Assembly: GCA_027475525.1 (NCBI GenBank)
Contig: JAMWFC010000117.1
Span: 682,001-746,000, forward strand
Length of the DNA stretch: 64,000 bases
Direction: 5' to 3'
DNA from: Macrolepiota albuminosa
Taxonomy: Eukaryota; Basidiomycota; Agaricomycetes; Agaricales; Agaricaceae
This document shows, in pieces, positions 10,020 through 21,360 of this stretch. The notes under the pieces were generated by a model that was given only the letters and a program-made list of their open reading frames with translations, made no database searches and was not told where the DNA came from. Each line of letters starts with the position of its first letter. Positions within the stretch are counted from its first letter, which is position 1. The position numbers and the translations under genes are program-made.

Positions 10020-13000
10020 TCAGCGGCGGACGAGACCCAATTCAGCAAGAAAACGGTGGTGAAGAACGCGAGGCAAGGACTTCGTCATGATATCAGCGAC
10101 CATGTCATCGGTAGAAGCCCAGATGGGTTCAAAAGAACCAGATTGTATGTGCTCACAGATAAAATGAAAACGTATGTCGATATGCTTTGATCAGGATGAC
10201 GTGACTTCAGAAGTGGATATGTTAATCGCACTCTTGTTGTCGCAGAGAATTGGGAATGGAGTCGGGGCAGGTAGGCGAAGTGAACGTAAAAGTTGACGGA
10301 TCCACAAGCCCTCTCGTAATGCGTGAGTCAATGACATATATTCAGCCTCCGTTGAAGACAAAGCGACTGTACGCTGCCTGACAGCCGACCAAGAGATAAG
10401 ACTAGAGAACATGAAAAAAGTATATCCCGAAACACTGCGGCAAGACTTAGGGTCAGATGCCCAGTCGGCATCCACGAACGCACCCCCAGTTGGGATGTGA
10501 AGGCGAAAAGGTAAGACTTTGTTGGAATGGGAGAAGTTATATTCGAGAGCAAGGTCAATAGATCCAGCAAGATATCGAAGGACCCCTTTTGCAGCTAGAA
10601 GGTGCGCCCTCAAAGGATTCGCGTTATACTGGCCAAGGTTCATGGCGGTAAATGCGAGGTCAGGGCGAGTACAAAGACTCAGATATAGTATCGAACCAAC
10701 TAAACGTTGATAGTGGACCGTGATATCGGCATCCGCAACGTCAGGGATAGAGTTGGGAGGAGGATCGGGCAAGGAATGTAAAGGGGAGTGTAGAGGTACT
10801 TGCGTGGCCTTAGCGTCCAGCAGGTTGTAGGAATTGAGAAGATCAATAATGAAGCCCTTCTGCGAGAGCCACAACTTCTTCGTGGATCGATCTCTCTCGA
10901 CACGAATACCCAGGTACAAGGTGGTGGGACCAGCATCCACGACTTCAAATTGTTCGTTGAGCTTGCGAATAAGCCATTCGTATAGGGGAATGGAATTAGT
11001 CGCATTCAGACCATCATCAACATGGAGACAGATGATGATGAAAAGATCCGAGCCGTCAGCTGGCATGGAAATCGTGGGATTGGGAGGTGTTGAGAAATAA
11101 CCGACAAAGACAGCATGATCAACTTCGCATTGAGATAGTCCTAAGTCAGACAAGATGCGACGAATCAATTCATACCATTCATGAGAAGATTGCTTCAGTC
11201 CATACAGCGCACGAAGGAGACGGTATGTTGTTGACTTGTCATGCTCCGGAAAACCGGGAATTTGCCTGCAATAAACCTCGTGTGAAAGGGGTGCGTTAAG
11301 GAAGGCAGTCTTTACGTCGAATGTAAAGAGATGCAGGTCATGGTGAGCTGCGTAAGCAAATAAAAGGCGGATGCTCGTCATCCTGGCAACCGGGGCGTAG
11401 GTAGTTCCATAGTCTTCCGGACGTTGACTAAAGCCCTGGGCAACCAGACGTGCCTTTTCACGACCACGTAAAATTGAACCCTCAGGGTCAAGTTTGTAGG
11501 CGAAGACCCAACGGACTCCAATCGGGCGACGACCTGGTGGAAGAGGTGCAACCTCAAAAACACCGTTGCTGCGCAGACTATCCATCTCACGCTGCATTGC
11601 AGCCAGCCAAACATCCGCGTCAGGTCGACGAATGGCCTCATTGTAGTTTTCCGGTGGTTTTGATAAATCAAAAGATTTGGGAGAGCGCAAAGGGAGAGGA
11701 TCCGGACCATGAGTCAGGTAGGCTTTGAAGTCCAATATATTGGCGAATTTGATTCGAGCTGTGTCATCAAAATCGGTAGAATAGGGTTCAGAATCCAAGA
11801 GACTCGCAAAATCCAATATAGCGAGAGAACTTTGATCAGGAAGAATATGGCATGCATCTCGGTTTGCCCGTCGACGAACTAAACGAGCATTGCGTGCAGC
11901 GAGTTCGTCAGCATGTGCTTTGCCTTTCACTGTTTGGATGATGTTTCGACGGGGACGATTAGGCGGATCGAGGATTGGGGTCGGAGAAGGAGATAGAGGG
12001 GAAGCATGTGGGGAGGAAGAGTAAGGAAGTGGAGAATCAGGGGGAATCAAAGATGGACGAGGTAGTGGGAGAGATGGTGGAGAAGAAGATATAGTGGGAG
12101 GAGTAGAATGCGGTCTCGGAGAAGGGGATCGATGAACTTGGTGAGGGTGAAGACGACCAGGCGTAGTTTCATCAAATATGACATCGCGAGAGAAAAAATA
12201 TTTTCCATTGAGGTCACGAACCCTGTAGCCTAGCCTATGTTCATTGTAACCGACAAAAATTGCTTCAAATCGGCGAGGAGAACCTTTAGCTCTTGTCTCA
12301 TTCGGATGTAATACAAAGCAACGGCAACCCCAAACCCGAAGATGTGACAGATCTGGTTTTCTGCCTTCCATGATTGAGTACGGAGTATCGAGAGCGGGAA
12401 GCGTCGAAGTAGGCAAACGATTTTGGAGATATTGAGCTGTGAGTATGGCATCACCAAGAAAGGATAGCGGAAGACCAGCCCACGCCATCAGCGATTGGGC
12501 AGTATCCTCAATGGTACGAATATAACGTTCTGCCTTCCCATTTTGCTGATGTGCATAAGGAGCCGTAGTTTGGTGAATTATACCCCTAGATTCGATGTAG
12601 GCTTGAAAAGGACCTTCAATGAACTCTTTCGCATTATCCGAGCGAATAGCTTTAATCAAATTTCCGGATTTAAGTTGCCAGCTCGCTTCAACACGTTTGA
12701 AATGGTCTAGCGCCTGCGTCCGTGAAGAGAGAAGAGCTGTACTGCCATAATTCGAATAATCGTCGAGTAGTGAATGAAAGGAATTCGTGCGTCCGTTCGA
12801 AAATAATGTTGGGAAAGGGCCACAGGAGTCCATGTGTATGAGCTCGCATACTTGAGTTGCTCGGTGATGTAAGGTGTCGTACGGACGAGCCGGACGTTTG
12901 CCAAGGATGCATGGAATACATCTATCATCCGTGAAAGAACCAGTATACTCAACCCCAGTGGCATAGTTCTTTGTAAGAATTTCCCGCGTAGCGTCCTGTC

Positions 13001-15410
13001 CCAAGTGACCGAAACGATGGTGCCAGATGTTCGGAGTCACAGAGATGTTAGGGAAAGAAGCGGGGGACGAGATTGGGGCTGTCATTGCAGCAAGGGAGAT
13101 GTCTTCAGTGGGCAAAACGAAATCGCAAAAAAGGAAAGAAAGGCGTTGATGTACAGTGGCCTTCAGAGAATGTCCTTGAAGTTGTTTCGAAGATGATGGG
13201 AAGAATATCGAGGTCGAATCTTTTTCAAAAATTAATCTTAAGTTATTTTCAACCATGGAGCCGACCGAAAGAAGATTAATGGGAATATGAGGGGAATGAA
13301 GGCAATCTTTTAGTGAGATAATGACATTTGCGCCATTTACGTGGGCGCGAAAACGAGCCTCACCCCGACCAAGGGTTTCTAATGTGCCACAGTTCGCAGT
13401 CCCAACTGGGATAGCCCCAGAAGGATCATATGTCCAGAACAAGGAGCGGTCCCGGAGAATATGGGTAGTACAACCTGAGTCCAGTAGGGCGTTGAAACGG
13501 TTCGAGAATGAAAACAGTGCTTGCGGTGATGTGGACTGCAAGAAGTCGGAATAAGGAGAACTTGGGTTCTCATGATGCGACGCAGCATAGGCAGTCAAAT
13601 GAATGTCATTGTTGTCGTCTGCTTGGGATACATCTAAATCTTCAACGTCATCAAAAAAAGGTACTGGTGTGGGAAGGCGCTCTGTATCTGTAACTGCAAT
13701 GTTTGCCTTTGGACGTAACCGAGGATTGTCCCGATGATTCTCCATTCCACCTCCTTTCGACCAGCATTTATCAATGGTATGACCATTCATGTTGCAATTC
13801 GTACACTGGATTCGAGGACGGTTCAAGGTTGGATCAGGAGAATTTGGGGCGTTCGAATTTTCATTTGGTGACGATTGTGCAGGAGAAATATTAGAAGACG
13901 AGGTGGAGGGCAGTGTGCGTGAGCGATTTGACATGTTAACGCGACATTGATCAGCCGCAATGTTGAGAACCCGGGTAGCCAATAGGTCAAAATTGTAAAG
14001 ACCTTCAGGACCAGCCGTCTCTCACGAACGTCGCACTTCTTCTTTAAGTATACCCCAAGCATCACCTCGAGTTGGTAGACCATCGACAAACTTCTGAATG
14101 CGCTGCCACGGAGTGAAATCCCATGGAGTTCCTGCTAATTGATGAACCGCAGTATGCCACTGTTGTACATATGTAGGGACTGAGTTATGAGTTGCTCGAA
14201 GGTCAAAGACTTTTGCTTTTGTGAATTCCGCGGCGGAAGCACTCCCTATACCGAAACGTTCTCGAAGGAAAAATAAGAGATCACGCGCGGTGCGAATGGG
14301 AAGGTCATACGGACCCCCACGTTTGGGCGGCAGAGAGTCCTGAATGTCTGAAGATAAACGACCAACCAGGCAGTGTTCCGCAATGTCATCGTTATGCCAA
14401 AAGACACGGTACACCTCAGCCTCTTCTGGAGTAGAGTCGAAATCGTAATGAGGAGGGAGAGCAACACGACATGTTGGATCACGTAGGTCACCAACTCTGG
14501 GAATCTTGCAAATATGTCCTCGGAGTCCGATACTCGTGATGATACGAGTAACCGCGGATTCCCATGACACCCACTCTGTAGCGGAACGAAGAATAGGTAT
14601 GGTAGCTAAGGAAGGAAGCTTTGCGTCACCAAGGGGAACCTCAGCGGGTCGAGAAGTAATGGGAGTAATGCGAGGATCAGGTAAAGAATGCTGTGCAAGT
14701 TGAGACTGGAAATGTTGAGGACGCTGGTGAGAGAAATGAGGAGTGTGATTTTGAGTAGGAGAACGATGCATATGAGAAGAAAAAGAAGGGTGTTGAGTGG
14801 GAAATTCAGTATCAGGGGGATTGTTGTTCGGAGAAGTGACGTAACTCAAATCAGAATAAGCAGAAGAAGAGGAATGAGTTCTGGAAGGGGGTAAATGAAT
14901 ATTATGCGGAGAAATTGGTGTAGGACGTGGAGAGGACTGAATATCTTCTGGACGGACGGAATTAGGGCGATAATTCGTATCAGGAATATCATGACGAAAA
15001 GTGAACGAAGGATGGGAATTTGGGAAATGATTCTGATGTTGAGGGGGTGGAGAAAATATCTGTTGTTCGTGAAAGACAGGAATCGAAGGAGAAGGAGGGA
15101 CAGGCGGTGGTTGAGCTGGCCTACGAGGGGAAGGAGCATGAAATGAAGGAAAACATGCTGATTGTGGACGATTTGGATGTGGGATATTGAAAAATTTATT
15201 ATTCTGAAAAGTAGCTGGAGAAGAATTGTCAACATTATTCGGTAAGTAATTGGAGGAATGAGAACGCTGCAGAGGTGGGTGTGTGGGTTCGTTGGTCGTC
15301 GGATTGTACGATCGAGTCCCAGAGTGGCCAGAAGCCGGATTAATCATTTCCGGGCCGGCAGACCATGGATGCCGAGGAGGTGGTCGATCTATGCCCGGAG
15401 GTATGGACAT
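10020..15410 (-). CDS. Copia-1 Gag-Pol polyprotein (two in-frame TGA)
   Basis: One minus-strand frame of 1797 codons. I chose the ATG at 15408-15410 (MSIPPGIDRPP); the open frame upstream lacks an ATG and lies near the LTR. In order: a Pro/Ser/His-rich leader; capsid-type Gag ending ILKEEVRRS; TGA at 14022-14024; zinc knuckle CTNCNMNGHTIDKC; protease DSGCTTHIL; GAG-pre-integrase (HHRFGHL); integrase with HMDSCGPFP and a C-terminal P/S-rich tail; RT starting RWVFAYKLDPEGS with active site LHVDDG; and RNase H with STEAEYMSL and DNKSAI. A second TGA (10191-10193) falls where SKHIDIR normally follows an Arg, and reading continues to TGA at 10020. Both stops fit CGA-to-TGA. The first lies inside Gag, before the zinc knuckle, so it is not a normal gag/pol readthrough site. 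Confidence 0.92.
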
Positions 15411-15566
15411 GATTGAAGTAATGATAAAATCAATGACAGTCAATGACGTAATGAATGACGATGTGAGAAGGACAACGAAATGGAGGCGGCCACCCGTCGT
15501 ACGAGGCAATACAAGAGAAACAGTAAGTCGTGTCTTCGTATCAGAAGTATCTGGTCAACAAGGAAA

Positions 15567-15577
15567 GGCCCATAACC
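15567..15577 (-). promoter_or_regulatory. Copia-1 primer-binding site, half-tRNA(iMet) type
   Basis: Minus-strand GGTTATGGGCC directly abuts the 5' LTR. It is complementary to the anticodon stem-loop of initiator tRNA-Met, the priming mode known from Drosophila copia. Copia-2 has the same 11 bases. Confidence 0.75.
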
Positions 15578-15902
15578 TGTGAGACCTAGATAAAGAGAAT
15601 GATTATTTCTGTACCTATAGAACAGGAAAAGAACAAATAAGCCTCAGTATGCGTGTCGTATAATCGAGAAGCAACTGATTATTTCTGTACCTATAGAACA
15701 GGAAAAGAACAAATACTATGCGCAATCATTAATTAGTATCAGATTGTCATAAAAGGATAAAGTAGAGGAGGAAGAATAACTTACAGCCTCAGTATGCGTG
15801 TCGTATAATCGAGAAGCAACTGAGGCGTAAGTAAAAGTCGTGGTCAATTAAATACCAGTCTACACGTGACGAGTGAAGAAGAGCAGACCCTAAAGTACAA
15901 CA
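15578..15902 (-). repeat. Copia-1 5' LTR (325 bp)
   Basis: Identical by eye to 9622-9946. Followed on the plus strand by the TSD CTGCT (15903-15907) and the rest of the helicase. Confidence 0.95.
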
Positions 15903-17062
15903 CTGCTCTTGACACATCCATTGCCAATATCAAGAGAGGAACCCAGTTATCACAGCTCATACTTCACACCAAAGTTGTCATTTGGGATGAAGTTCCAATG
16001 CAACACAAAAATGCCATTGACTCTGTCGATCGTGGCTTCAGAGACATCTTCAATAATGACATTTCCTTTGATGGAGTCACTGTGGTTTTTGGAGGGGACT
16101 TTAGGCAAACTCTTCCAGTAGTTCCACATGGACTCAGGCAGCAGATGATTGCTGCTTCACTCAAAAGGGGCCAACTTTGGGATCATATTCAAGTTCACTA
16201 CTTGGTCCAAAATATGAGATTGGATCAGACTGCAGAGAATATTGCTCATGCAGCTTGGTTGTTGGATGTTGGTGCAGGGAAAAATCTAGGACCTGGAGAA
16301 ACAGTCAAACTGCCTGAAAGGATGATCTGTGATGACAATTCTATCACTGGATTGATTTCTTCCACATATCCTGATATTGGTCATCCTCAAAATGATCAGT
16401 ATTACCTGGACCGGACTATTCTCTCTGGCAAGAACTCGGATATAGAGGAGATCAATGCAGAAGTTCTAGAGAGGTATCCAGGGGAAGAAAGGATTTTACA
16501 GAGTGCAGATTCTGTTCTCTCTGATAACAGGAATCCTGATGGCCTTGCATTATATCCTGTGGAATATCTCAACTCTTTGAAAGCCAGTAGTTTGCCTTTG
16601 GCTAAACTGGCTTTGAAGATTGGAGTTCCTGTCATGCTTCTCAGGAATCTGGACACAACCAAAAGACTTTGCAATGGAACAAGAATAATTATCACTCACA
16701 TCAGCACTAGAGTTCTCAGATGTCGTATTATCAGTGGAGATGCCAAGTTTGCAGGTTCAACTGTTTTGATTCCAAGGATCAATCTAGATGCCTCTGAAGA
16801 GGATTTGCCCATACCATTACACAGGAGACAGTTTCCAATTCGATTGGCCTTTGCTATGACTATCAACAAGTCTCAAGGGCAATCAGTCAAGCATGTTGGA
16901 TTGGACCTTCGATCACCTGTTTTTACACATGGCCAACTTTATGTTGCACTTTCTCGATGCACATCAGGAGATCGTATCAAGGTGATTTTATCAGAAGAAA
17001 ATACATCAAAAACAACTGCAAATATTGTATATCAAGAAGTTCTCAATGGTTTACAAATGTAA

Positions 17063-17390
17063 GTGTGATTGTTAATTAACTACTTATTACTAACTTTATA
17101 TTTTAGCATCTAACTTGATACTGTACATATAACTTGGAATTATAGCATTGTTTCTTGGGTTTACAAATGTGAGTGTGATGTTTAATTACCTACTTATTAC
17201 TAACTTTTATATTTTAGCATTTGACTTGATATTTGTTGATACTGTACTAATAGAATATATATAACTTGGAATTGTAACATCATTTCTTGATAAATGTGAA
17301 CTTTCTATTCTTTAACAACATATGCTTGAACCAGTAAGACATAATGAAAGTAAGTCATGATAGAAGTTGAGTTATGAATATACATATTTG
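17063..17390. other. Helitron 3' non-coding region
   Basis: AT-rich, with an imperfect duplication of about 100 bp (from TACAAATGTAAGTGTG at about 17050 and TACAAATGTGAGTGTG at about 17161). No ORF. Confidence 0.5.
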
Positions 17391-17640
17391 GAACCCCTAA
17401 CCGAACAAAGTGAGGTTGGGATGAAGGCTGAGTTACTTATATACATACTTGGAGCCCTAACCGAACAAAGTGAGGTTGGGGTGGAGGCTAAGTTACTTAT
17501 ACATACTTGGAGCCCTAACACATACTTGGAGCCCTAACCGAACAAAGTGAGGTTGGGGTGGAGGCTAAGTTACTTATACATACTTGGAGCCCTAACCAAA
17601 CAAAGTGAGGTTAGGGTGGAGGCTTAGTTGGGGGGGGTTT
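17391..17640 (+). repeat. Helitron 3' subterminal tandem repeats, ~58-59 bp
   Basis: About four units of CCTAACCGAACAAAGTGAGG plus a variable GGTTGGGGTGGAGGC / AGTTACTTATACATACTTGG segment. A 77-bp exact tandem duplication (17443-17519, 17520-17596) is superimposed on the array and is out of register with its natural unit. Confidence 0.8.
17443..17596. repeat. 77-bp exact tandem duplication (17443-17519, 17520-17596)
   Basis: Identical copies. The junction (CCCTAAC|ACATAC) breaks the register of the surrounding ~58-bp satellite. Confidence 0.9.
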
Positions 17641-17704
17641 GGGGGCAAAGCCCCCAACGAGCTACGAAATTCGTGCCGAAGGCACGAATCGTAGCTCGTA
17701 CTAA
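17641..17704 (+). terminator. Helitron 3' terminus: two hairpins and CTAA
   Basis: GGGGGCAAAGCCCCC forms a 6-bp stem. ACGAGCTACGA...TCGTAGCTCGT, with an inner ATTCGTGCC/GGCACGAAT arm, forms a near-perfect hairpin of about 20 bp. CTAA follows, then T. This matches the canonical Helitron end (hairpin plus CTRR, inserted before T) that stops rolling-circle transfer. Confidence 0.85.
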
Positions 17705-17968
17705 TTTAGCCAAGGTTTGTACTCTTATGTAATCAACTTTATGACTTCGAAAACTCACGTAAACAAAGTTGACTTGGTTCTTTTCACACCACATACCTCG
17801 AGTAAGTTCGTCTTTGGATAATTTTTCTTTATGATGAAACGCACTGGGCTCTGATATCGATTGATGTTGCGCACTACGCTTCTTCAGCGGCGGCCTAGAA
17901 AACCGTTAACTGATTATGCTTATTCTATCTCTTTATTTGATTTGTGTTCTTATACCCTCTTTCAGGCG

Positions 17969-19200
17969 ATGGCGAAAGACACAGATTCTATCCAATTAGC
18001 AACCATCCTACGTGACATGTCTTTGAGTATATCTTCCGTCCGAGAGGGTATTCAATCTCTTCAGCAAAGGTCTGCATAGTTTTGTATTGTTGCATTGATC
18101 CTCACGTTTTTCTTCGATAGTACTTTTGACTTCAAAGACGGAATATCCCTGCTTTCATTAAAACATCAAACTCTTCTTTCTTACTTAAATTCATTGGTGC
18201 TACTTTCCGCACGTCGTGCGACTGGCCACTTCCTACACACTCGGACTCGCTTTGAGCTTCTTTTTAGTGCTTCAGAAAGGCCATGTCGTAATAATGGACT
18301 TGGTGATCTTGTGGATGCAATGGTGGAAGGACGGGTTGTTCTCGAAAAAATCCGTGTTCTCGAGATGAAGATGCGTTATCAAATAGAAAAACTTATCAGG
18401 GTTGCGGAGGAATCACAAAACACTGCCGATCTCCTTGAAGGTAATTTTGATATTTGCCTATCTGTATCGGTTCTCATTCGTTGACAGATCCATTGGCGTA
18501 TCGCGCCAACCCACATAACCTCTTAACCCATGATGAAGAAATCGAGGACGCTGCCAACGAGTCTGCGCACAATGATGATTCTCACCAGGAACATAGTATA
18601 TTTGACGCTGGTGCGATTTATCGTCCTCCACGTGTCGCCCCTGCTCCATACACCGAAAACTCAAAGTCAAAGAGGAAGAAGGAACACAAGTTTGTCCCTT
18701 CGGCTCTTGCTTCATTGTCATCAGATGCCTCGCGTCCTCATGTTGAGTCAACCTCCGGTCTGGGTTCTACACCTTCTCTTGCATCTGGCAGAGCTGCGTA
18801 TTTGAAGCGACTCAACGAGTTTGAAGAGGATAATTTCGCCCGAGTATTGATGAAGAAAAGCGATGCTAGAAGGCGTGATCGGGACGAGGCGGACCTTGCG
18901 TTGGGCGGCAGTTTAACTGGTGGTGGTAAGCATCACCGGAGAGCAGGAGGGTTTGAAGACGAGTTTGGTGACGTTTTGAAAAGCGTTGAAAGAGTTAACT
19001 ATCACGGTTCTGGAATCAGTGACGGCTATGATGAGCTGAGGCAGCAATCCAAAAAGGTTCATTTTCTTCGACGAAGTCGGCAAGAAGGCAGCCAGAAGCG
19101 TGTTCACGCGGGAGAGGAAGAAGTTATTGAACGTGCGAGAAAAAGAAGTAGATTTGAAGTAGAAGCGAAGAATATGAAGAAGAAGCTTGGAAGAAGATGA
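17969..19200 (+). CDS. LCP5: LCP5/neuroguidin-like, Sas10/Utp3/C1D family
   Basis: A U3 snoRNP-associated nucleolar protein needed for 18S rRNA maturation in yeast. Exons 17969-18069, 18121-18440 and 18488-19200 (introns 51 and 47 nt, GT-AG) give 1134 nt, 377 aa, in phase throughout. The Sas10/C1D domain covers roughly residues 30-130 (FKDGISLLSLKHQTLLSYLN, then VLEKIRVLEMKMRYQIEKL). The family motif DPLAYRANP opens exon 3, followed by YRPPRVAPAPY and a strongly basic C-terminus (RARKRSRFEVEAKNMKKKL) typical of nucleolar proteins. The ATG is preceded by CTCTTTCAG, so a 5'UTR intron is possible; an in-frame ATG upstream (17861) is less likely. The Helitron ends 264 bp upstream, possibly in its promoter. 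Confidence 0.88.
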
Positions 19201-19700
19201 CTGAAAGGAATGTTACCGACCTATAGTACTTCTTGTAATTGGTGTGACTATGTTATCTACCTCCTGCCAGAATAGGTGTTACTACTTATGTTACTATTGT
19301 GATATCTACCTCCGCTATATAACTAATGGCTTGTCATGATCGACATATTTTAGTTTTATTTATTTTATTTATTTTATTTTATTGATCCGTATCCAAACAC
19401 CCTTTTATTTTCGAAGTTCCGGTCTCATAAGTATCCACAACTATCGAAGTTCCGGTCTCATAAGTATCCACAACTATCGTCATTTTCTCCTGTAACTATC
19501 GTCATATTCTCCTGTAACTACTTATCACGATACTATTCGAACTCCTGTAATTATCACAAGGACAATAGGACTCAGCATATGATTACTAGAAGTAGAGTAT
19601 AAAAGGCCTATGTATTCGATAGCAAACTCTAACTTCGTTGCTGTTGGTTTCTCTCTGATTTAATTTATTAAGTCGGTTCCTGACATGGCTAAGGTCGCAT
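19201..19700. other. Intergenic; short tandem repeats
   Basis: The LCP5 3' region is followed by a 33-bp tandem pair (19411-19476; TCGAAGTTCCGGTCTC unit) and a 22-bp tandem pair (about 19477-19520; TCGTCAT unit). No gene is seen. Confidence 0.6.
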
Positions 19701-21235
19701 TACAAGAATACGCCTCGGTAGACCTAGTGTGTATAATAAAAGTTGAGTTCATTAGAAAAGTCAAATAGCAATGATAGATCGGGCAAGGATTAATAGTTGC
19801 TTGGGGTTAATTCGGGCAGAGATCACAACGCCGGACCCCTCTTCAACGTCACACTTATCATACAGGGCCTCTCGCCACCGCCTTTGTTTATCCCATTATC
19901 TAAATTCTCTCTTATACCTGTGAGCGGTCAGTGCTTTCGTCATAATTTTGTAGTCCGTGTTTAGGACTGTGATGGGTCTGTAGTTACTTATGTCCATTTT
20001 GTAGATTGGGCATAGCCAGCCTTCGGCGAAGCTCGTATTCTCCGACATACCATGTTTCTGGATATCATTAAAAACTATCGTGAATGCTCCTATTACATCA
20101 AAACCTTGTCTTTCGTGTTCCTCCTTTTCGTCAAAAAGTTTCGCCAGTTCGACCCATATCAAGTTCATGGAGGATGCCATCTAGGCCTGTAGCTTTGCTG
20201 CTTTTCAGGGATTCCATTGATTTCTGGATTTCTTCCCTAGTAAGGGGGCCGTCGAGCTCCTGTGCTTGGTCTTGGGTTAGCTTTGTAGTGACGGTCTTCA
20301 GGGCATTTTTATTGCGTGGTTGTGTTTTTGCCTGTCTGTTGGTTTGTCCTTATCTTGTAGTTGTTTGTGGTGTAGCCGCGCGATCTCGGTCATCCCTGTC
20401 AAGCATCTCTCTAGCTTTCCATCAAGCGGGGCGGGCTTTTTTAGGGCGGCTATCATGTCTCTTGTGTTTTCCTTCTTGTTCATGTTTATCCAGGTTCTTG
20501 ACATGGTCTTACAGTTCAGGAAGTAGTTTGTAGCGGTAGTGTCTTTTGCGTGCATAAATCTCACTGCCTCGAGGGCTTTCTTGAGCCCTCGAGATCTTCT
20601 CCTGTTAGATGTTCCTTCAAGTTGCGTGCTTTTTGAATGAATTCACGAGGTGCCACATACGCACGGCCCTTTCTCTCAGCGCGAATTCTTTCCTTCTCTC
20701 ATGCATGGCCTTGAGGAGTGCCACAACCATACGCTTGTTCTGGCGACGTTGCTTACGCTCAGTGATCTTATCATCTTCTGGATGTGCCATGTGCCTCTTG
20801 TTCATAATATCCTTCCTCCTCCCATCCAGGCTGTTCAGCTTCGTGGGGAGCAAGGTTAGGTTGTTCTACATCTACTTTATTAGCCTCTGTCTCTAATCGA
20901 GGTTTATAGCTATCAATGATTTGTCCTTGGATCTCAGGATCCATCTCTTCGCTCGTCAGTTGAACCCCACCCCAGTCGTGGGGGTCAACTGCTTTACCCT
21001 TAAGTCTCGATTCACTTTCATTGGGTATTTACTTTTTATTAGTAGTAAAGTTTACTGCGGCAACAGATATATTGTTATATCTACAGGCAATATGTTCCCA
21101 GTCTACGTTGGTGAGCGCGTCCCTTGCCGTGTTTACTACATGGGTCTTTTCTCCTGATAGGCCCCTGATTTTGACGTCCTCGACGTCCTCTTCTGATAAT
21201 AATCGTCCAATTTGTGTATTCTTATGTATATACAA
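19700..21235 (-). pseudogene. LINE (non-LTR retrotransposon) fragment
   Basis: Minus-strand coding with frame breaks. 21235 down to about 20800 reads an ORF with GKAVDPHDWGGVQLTSEE, which resembles a fungal LINE ORF. 20853-20298 is Lys/Arg-rich. 20290-20160 encodes a stretch ending KATGLDGILHEL (RT motif 'K..G.DGI'). 20180-19896 encodes EGWLCPIYKMDISNYRPITV, then LNTDYKIMTKAL, the signature RT motifs of LINEs. The fragment stops before the RT YADD region, so the 3' part is missing. It lies between LCP5 and PAN2, about 125 bp from the PAN2 start, and may supply PAN2 upstream sequence. Confidence 0.75.
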
Positions 21236-21360
21236 GTAGCGAGTTCTGCGGTCTGAGAGCGCCCTTCAGTGTTTTTCTCGTATTTCTGTTCGAATCATGT
21301 GATGTAAAGACTCAGAATCTCTCCTCGTCTGCGAGCCCATGATCATTGCTTAGAAAAAGA

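Larger units (their letters stand above)
9622..15902 (-). mobile_element. Copia-1, complete Ty1/copia LTR retrotransposon
   Basis: 6281 bp on the minus strand, inserted in the RepHel helicase. The TSD CTGCT is at 9617-9621 and 15903-15907. LTRs are 325 bp each (TG...CA) and identical by eye, indicating a recent insertion. The primer-binding site abuts the 5' LTR (15567-15577). A 22-nt T run at about 9979-10000 lies between the gag-pol end and the 3' LTR. A single gag-pol frame carries two TGA codons. Confidence 0.95.
4828..17062 (+). pseudogene. Helitron RepHel helicase-endonuclease (split by Copia-1)
   Basis: This protein nicks and rolls out Helitron DNA. Exons are 4828-4829 (start codon 'AT'), 4887-5835, 5887-7952, 8003-9250 and 9302-9621 continuing at 15908-17062. 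Introns are 57, 51, 50 and 51 nt with GT-AG ends, and phases match. In order: a Gly/Gln-rich repeat tract (GGIQT units, ~5060-5220); a coiled-coil-like Q/E region; a Helitron-like N domain with CPHCHALHFDAEK; the HUH motif in GLPHIHILIF (7836-7844); the paired-Tyr motif KYIHKYIYKGHD (~8366-8400); and a Pif1-type helicase with Walker A GGCGKT (~9470). Walker B IWDE and motif GGDFRQTLPV lie beyond Copia-1. Defects: two 77-bp duplications, TGA at about 7092 where Arg is expected (SEE*SDHR), and the Copia insertion. Confidence 0.85.
4384..17704 (+). mobile_element. Helitron (autonomous type), interrupted by Copia-1
   Basis: Evidence for a Helitron is a RepHel gene (HUH/Y2 Rep plus Pif1-type helicase), no TIRs or target duplication, and a textbook 3' terminus. 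Two hairpins (17641-17655 and about 17656-17700) precede CTAA at 17701-17704, followed by T, as expected for insertion between A and T. The 5' end is not resolved; 4384 marks only the first subterminal repeat. Without Copia-1 (6281 bp plus 5-bp TSD) the element is about 7 kb, plus or minus a few hundred bp. Its 3' end lies 264 bp before the LCP5 start codon. Confidence 0.8.

Noticed and set aside
14022..14024. TGA in Copia-1 as a programmed gag/pol readthrough codon
   Set aside because: It lies inside Gag, upstream of the zinc knuckle, and a second TGA interrupts RNase H. Both fit CGA decay better than recoding.
17391..17640. CRISPR-like or centromeric satellite
   Set aside because: Repeats are continuous without spacers and sit exactly at a Helitron 3' end.
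19411..19476. 33-bp tandem pair as another k-mer-type duplication
   Set aside because: The match extends past one period and is followed by a different 22-bp tandem pair. It looks like natural slippage repeats.
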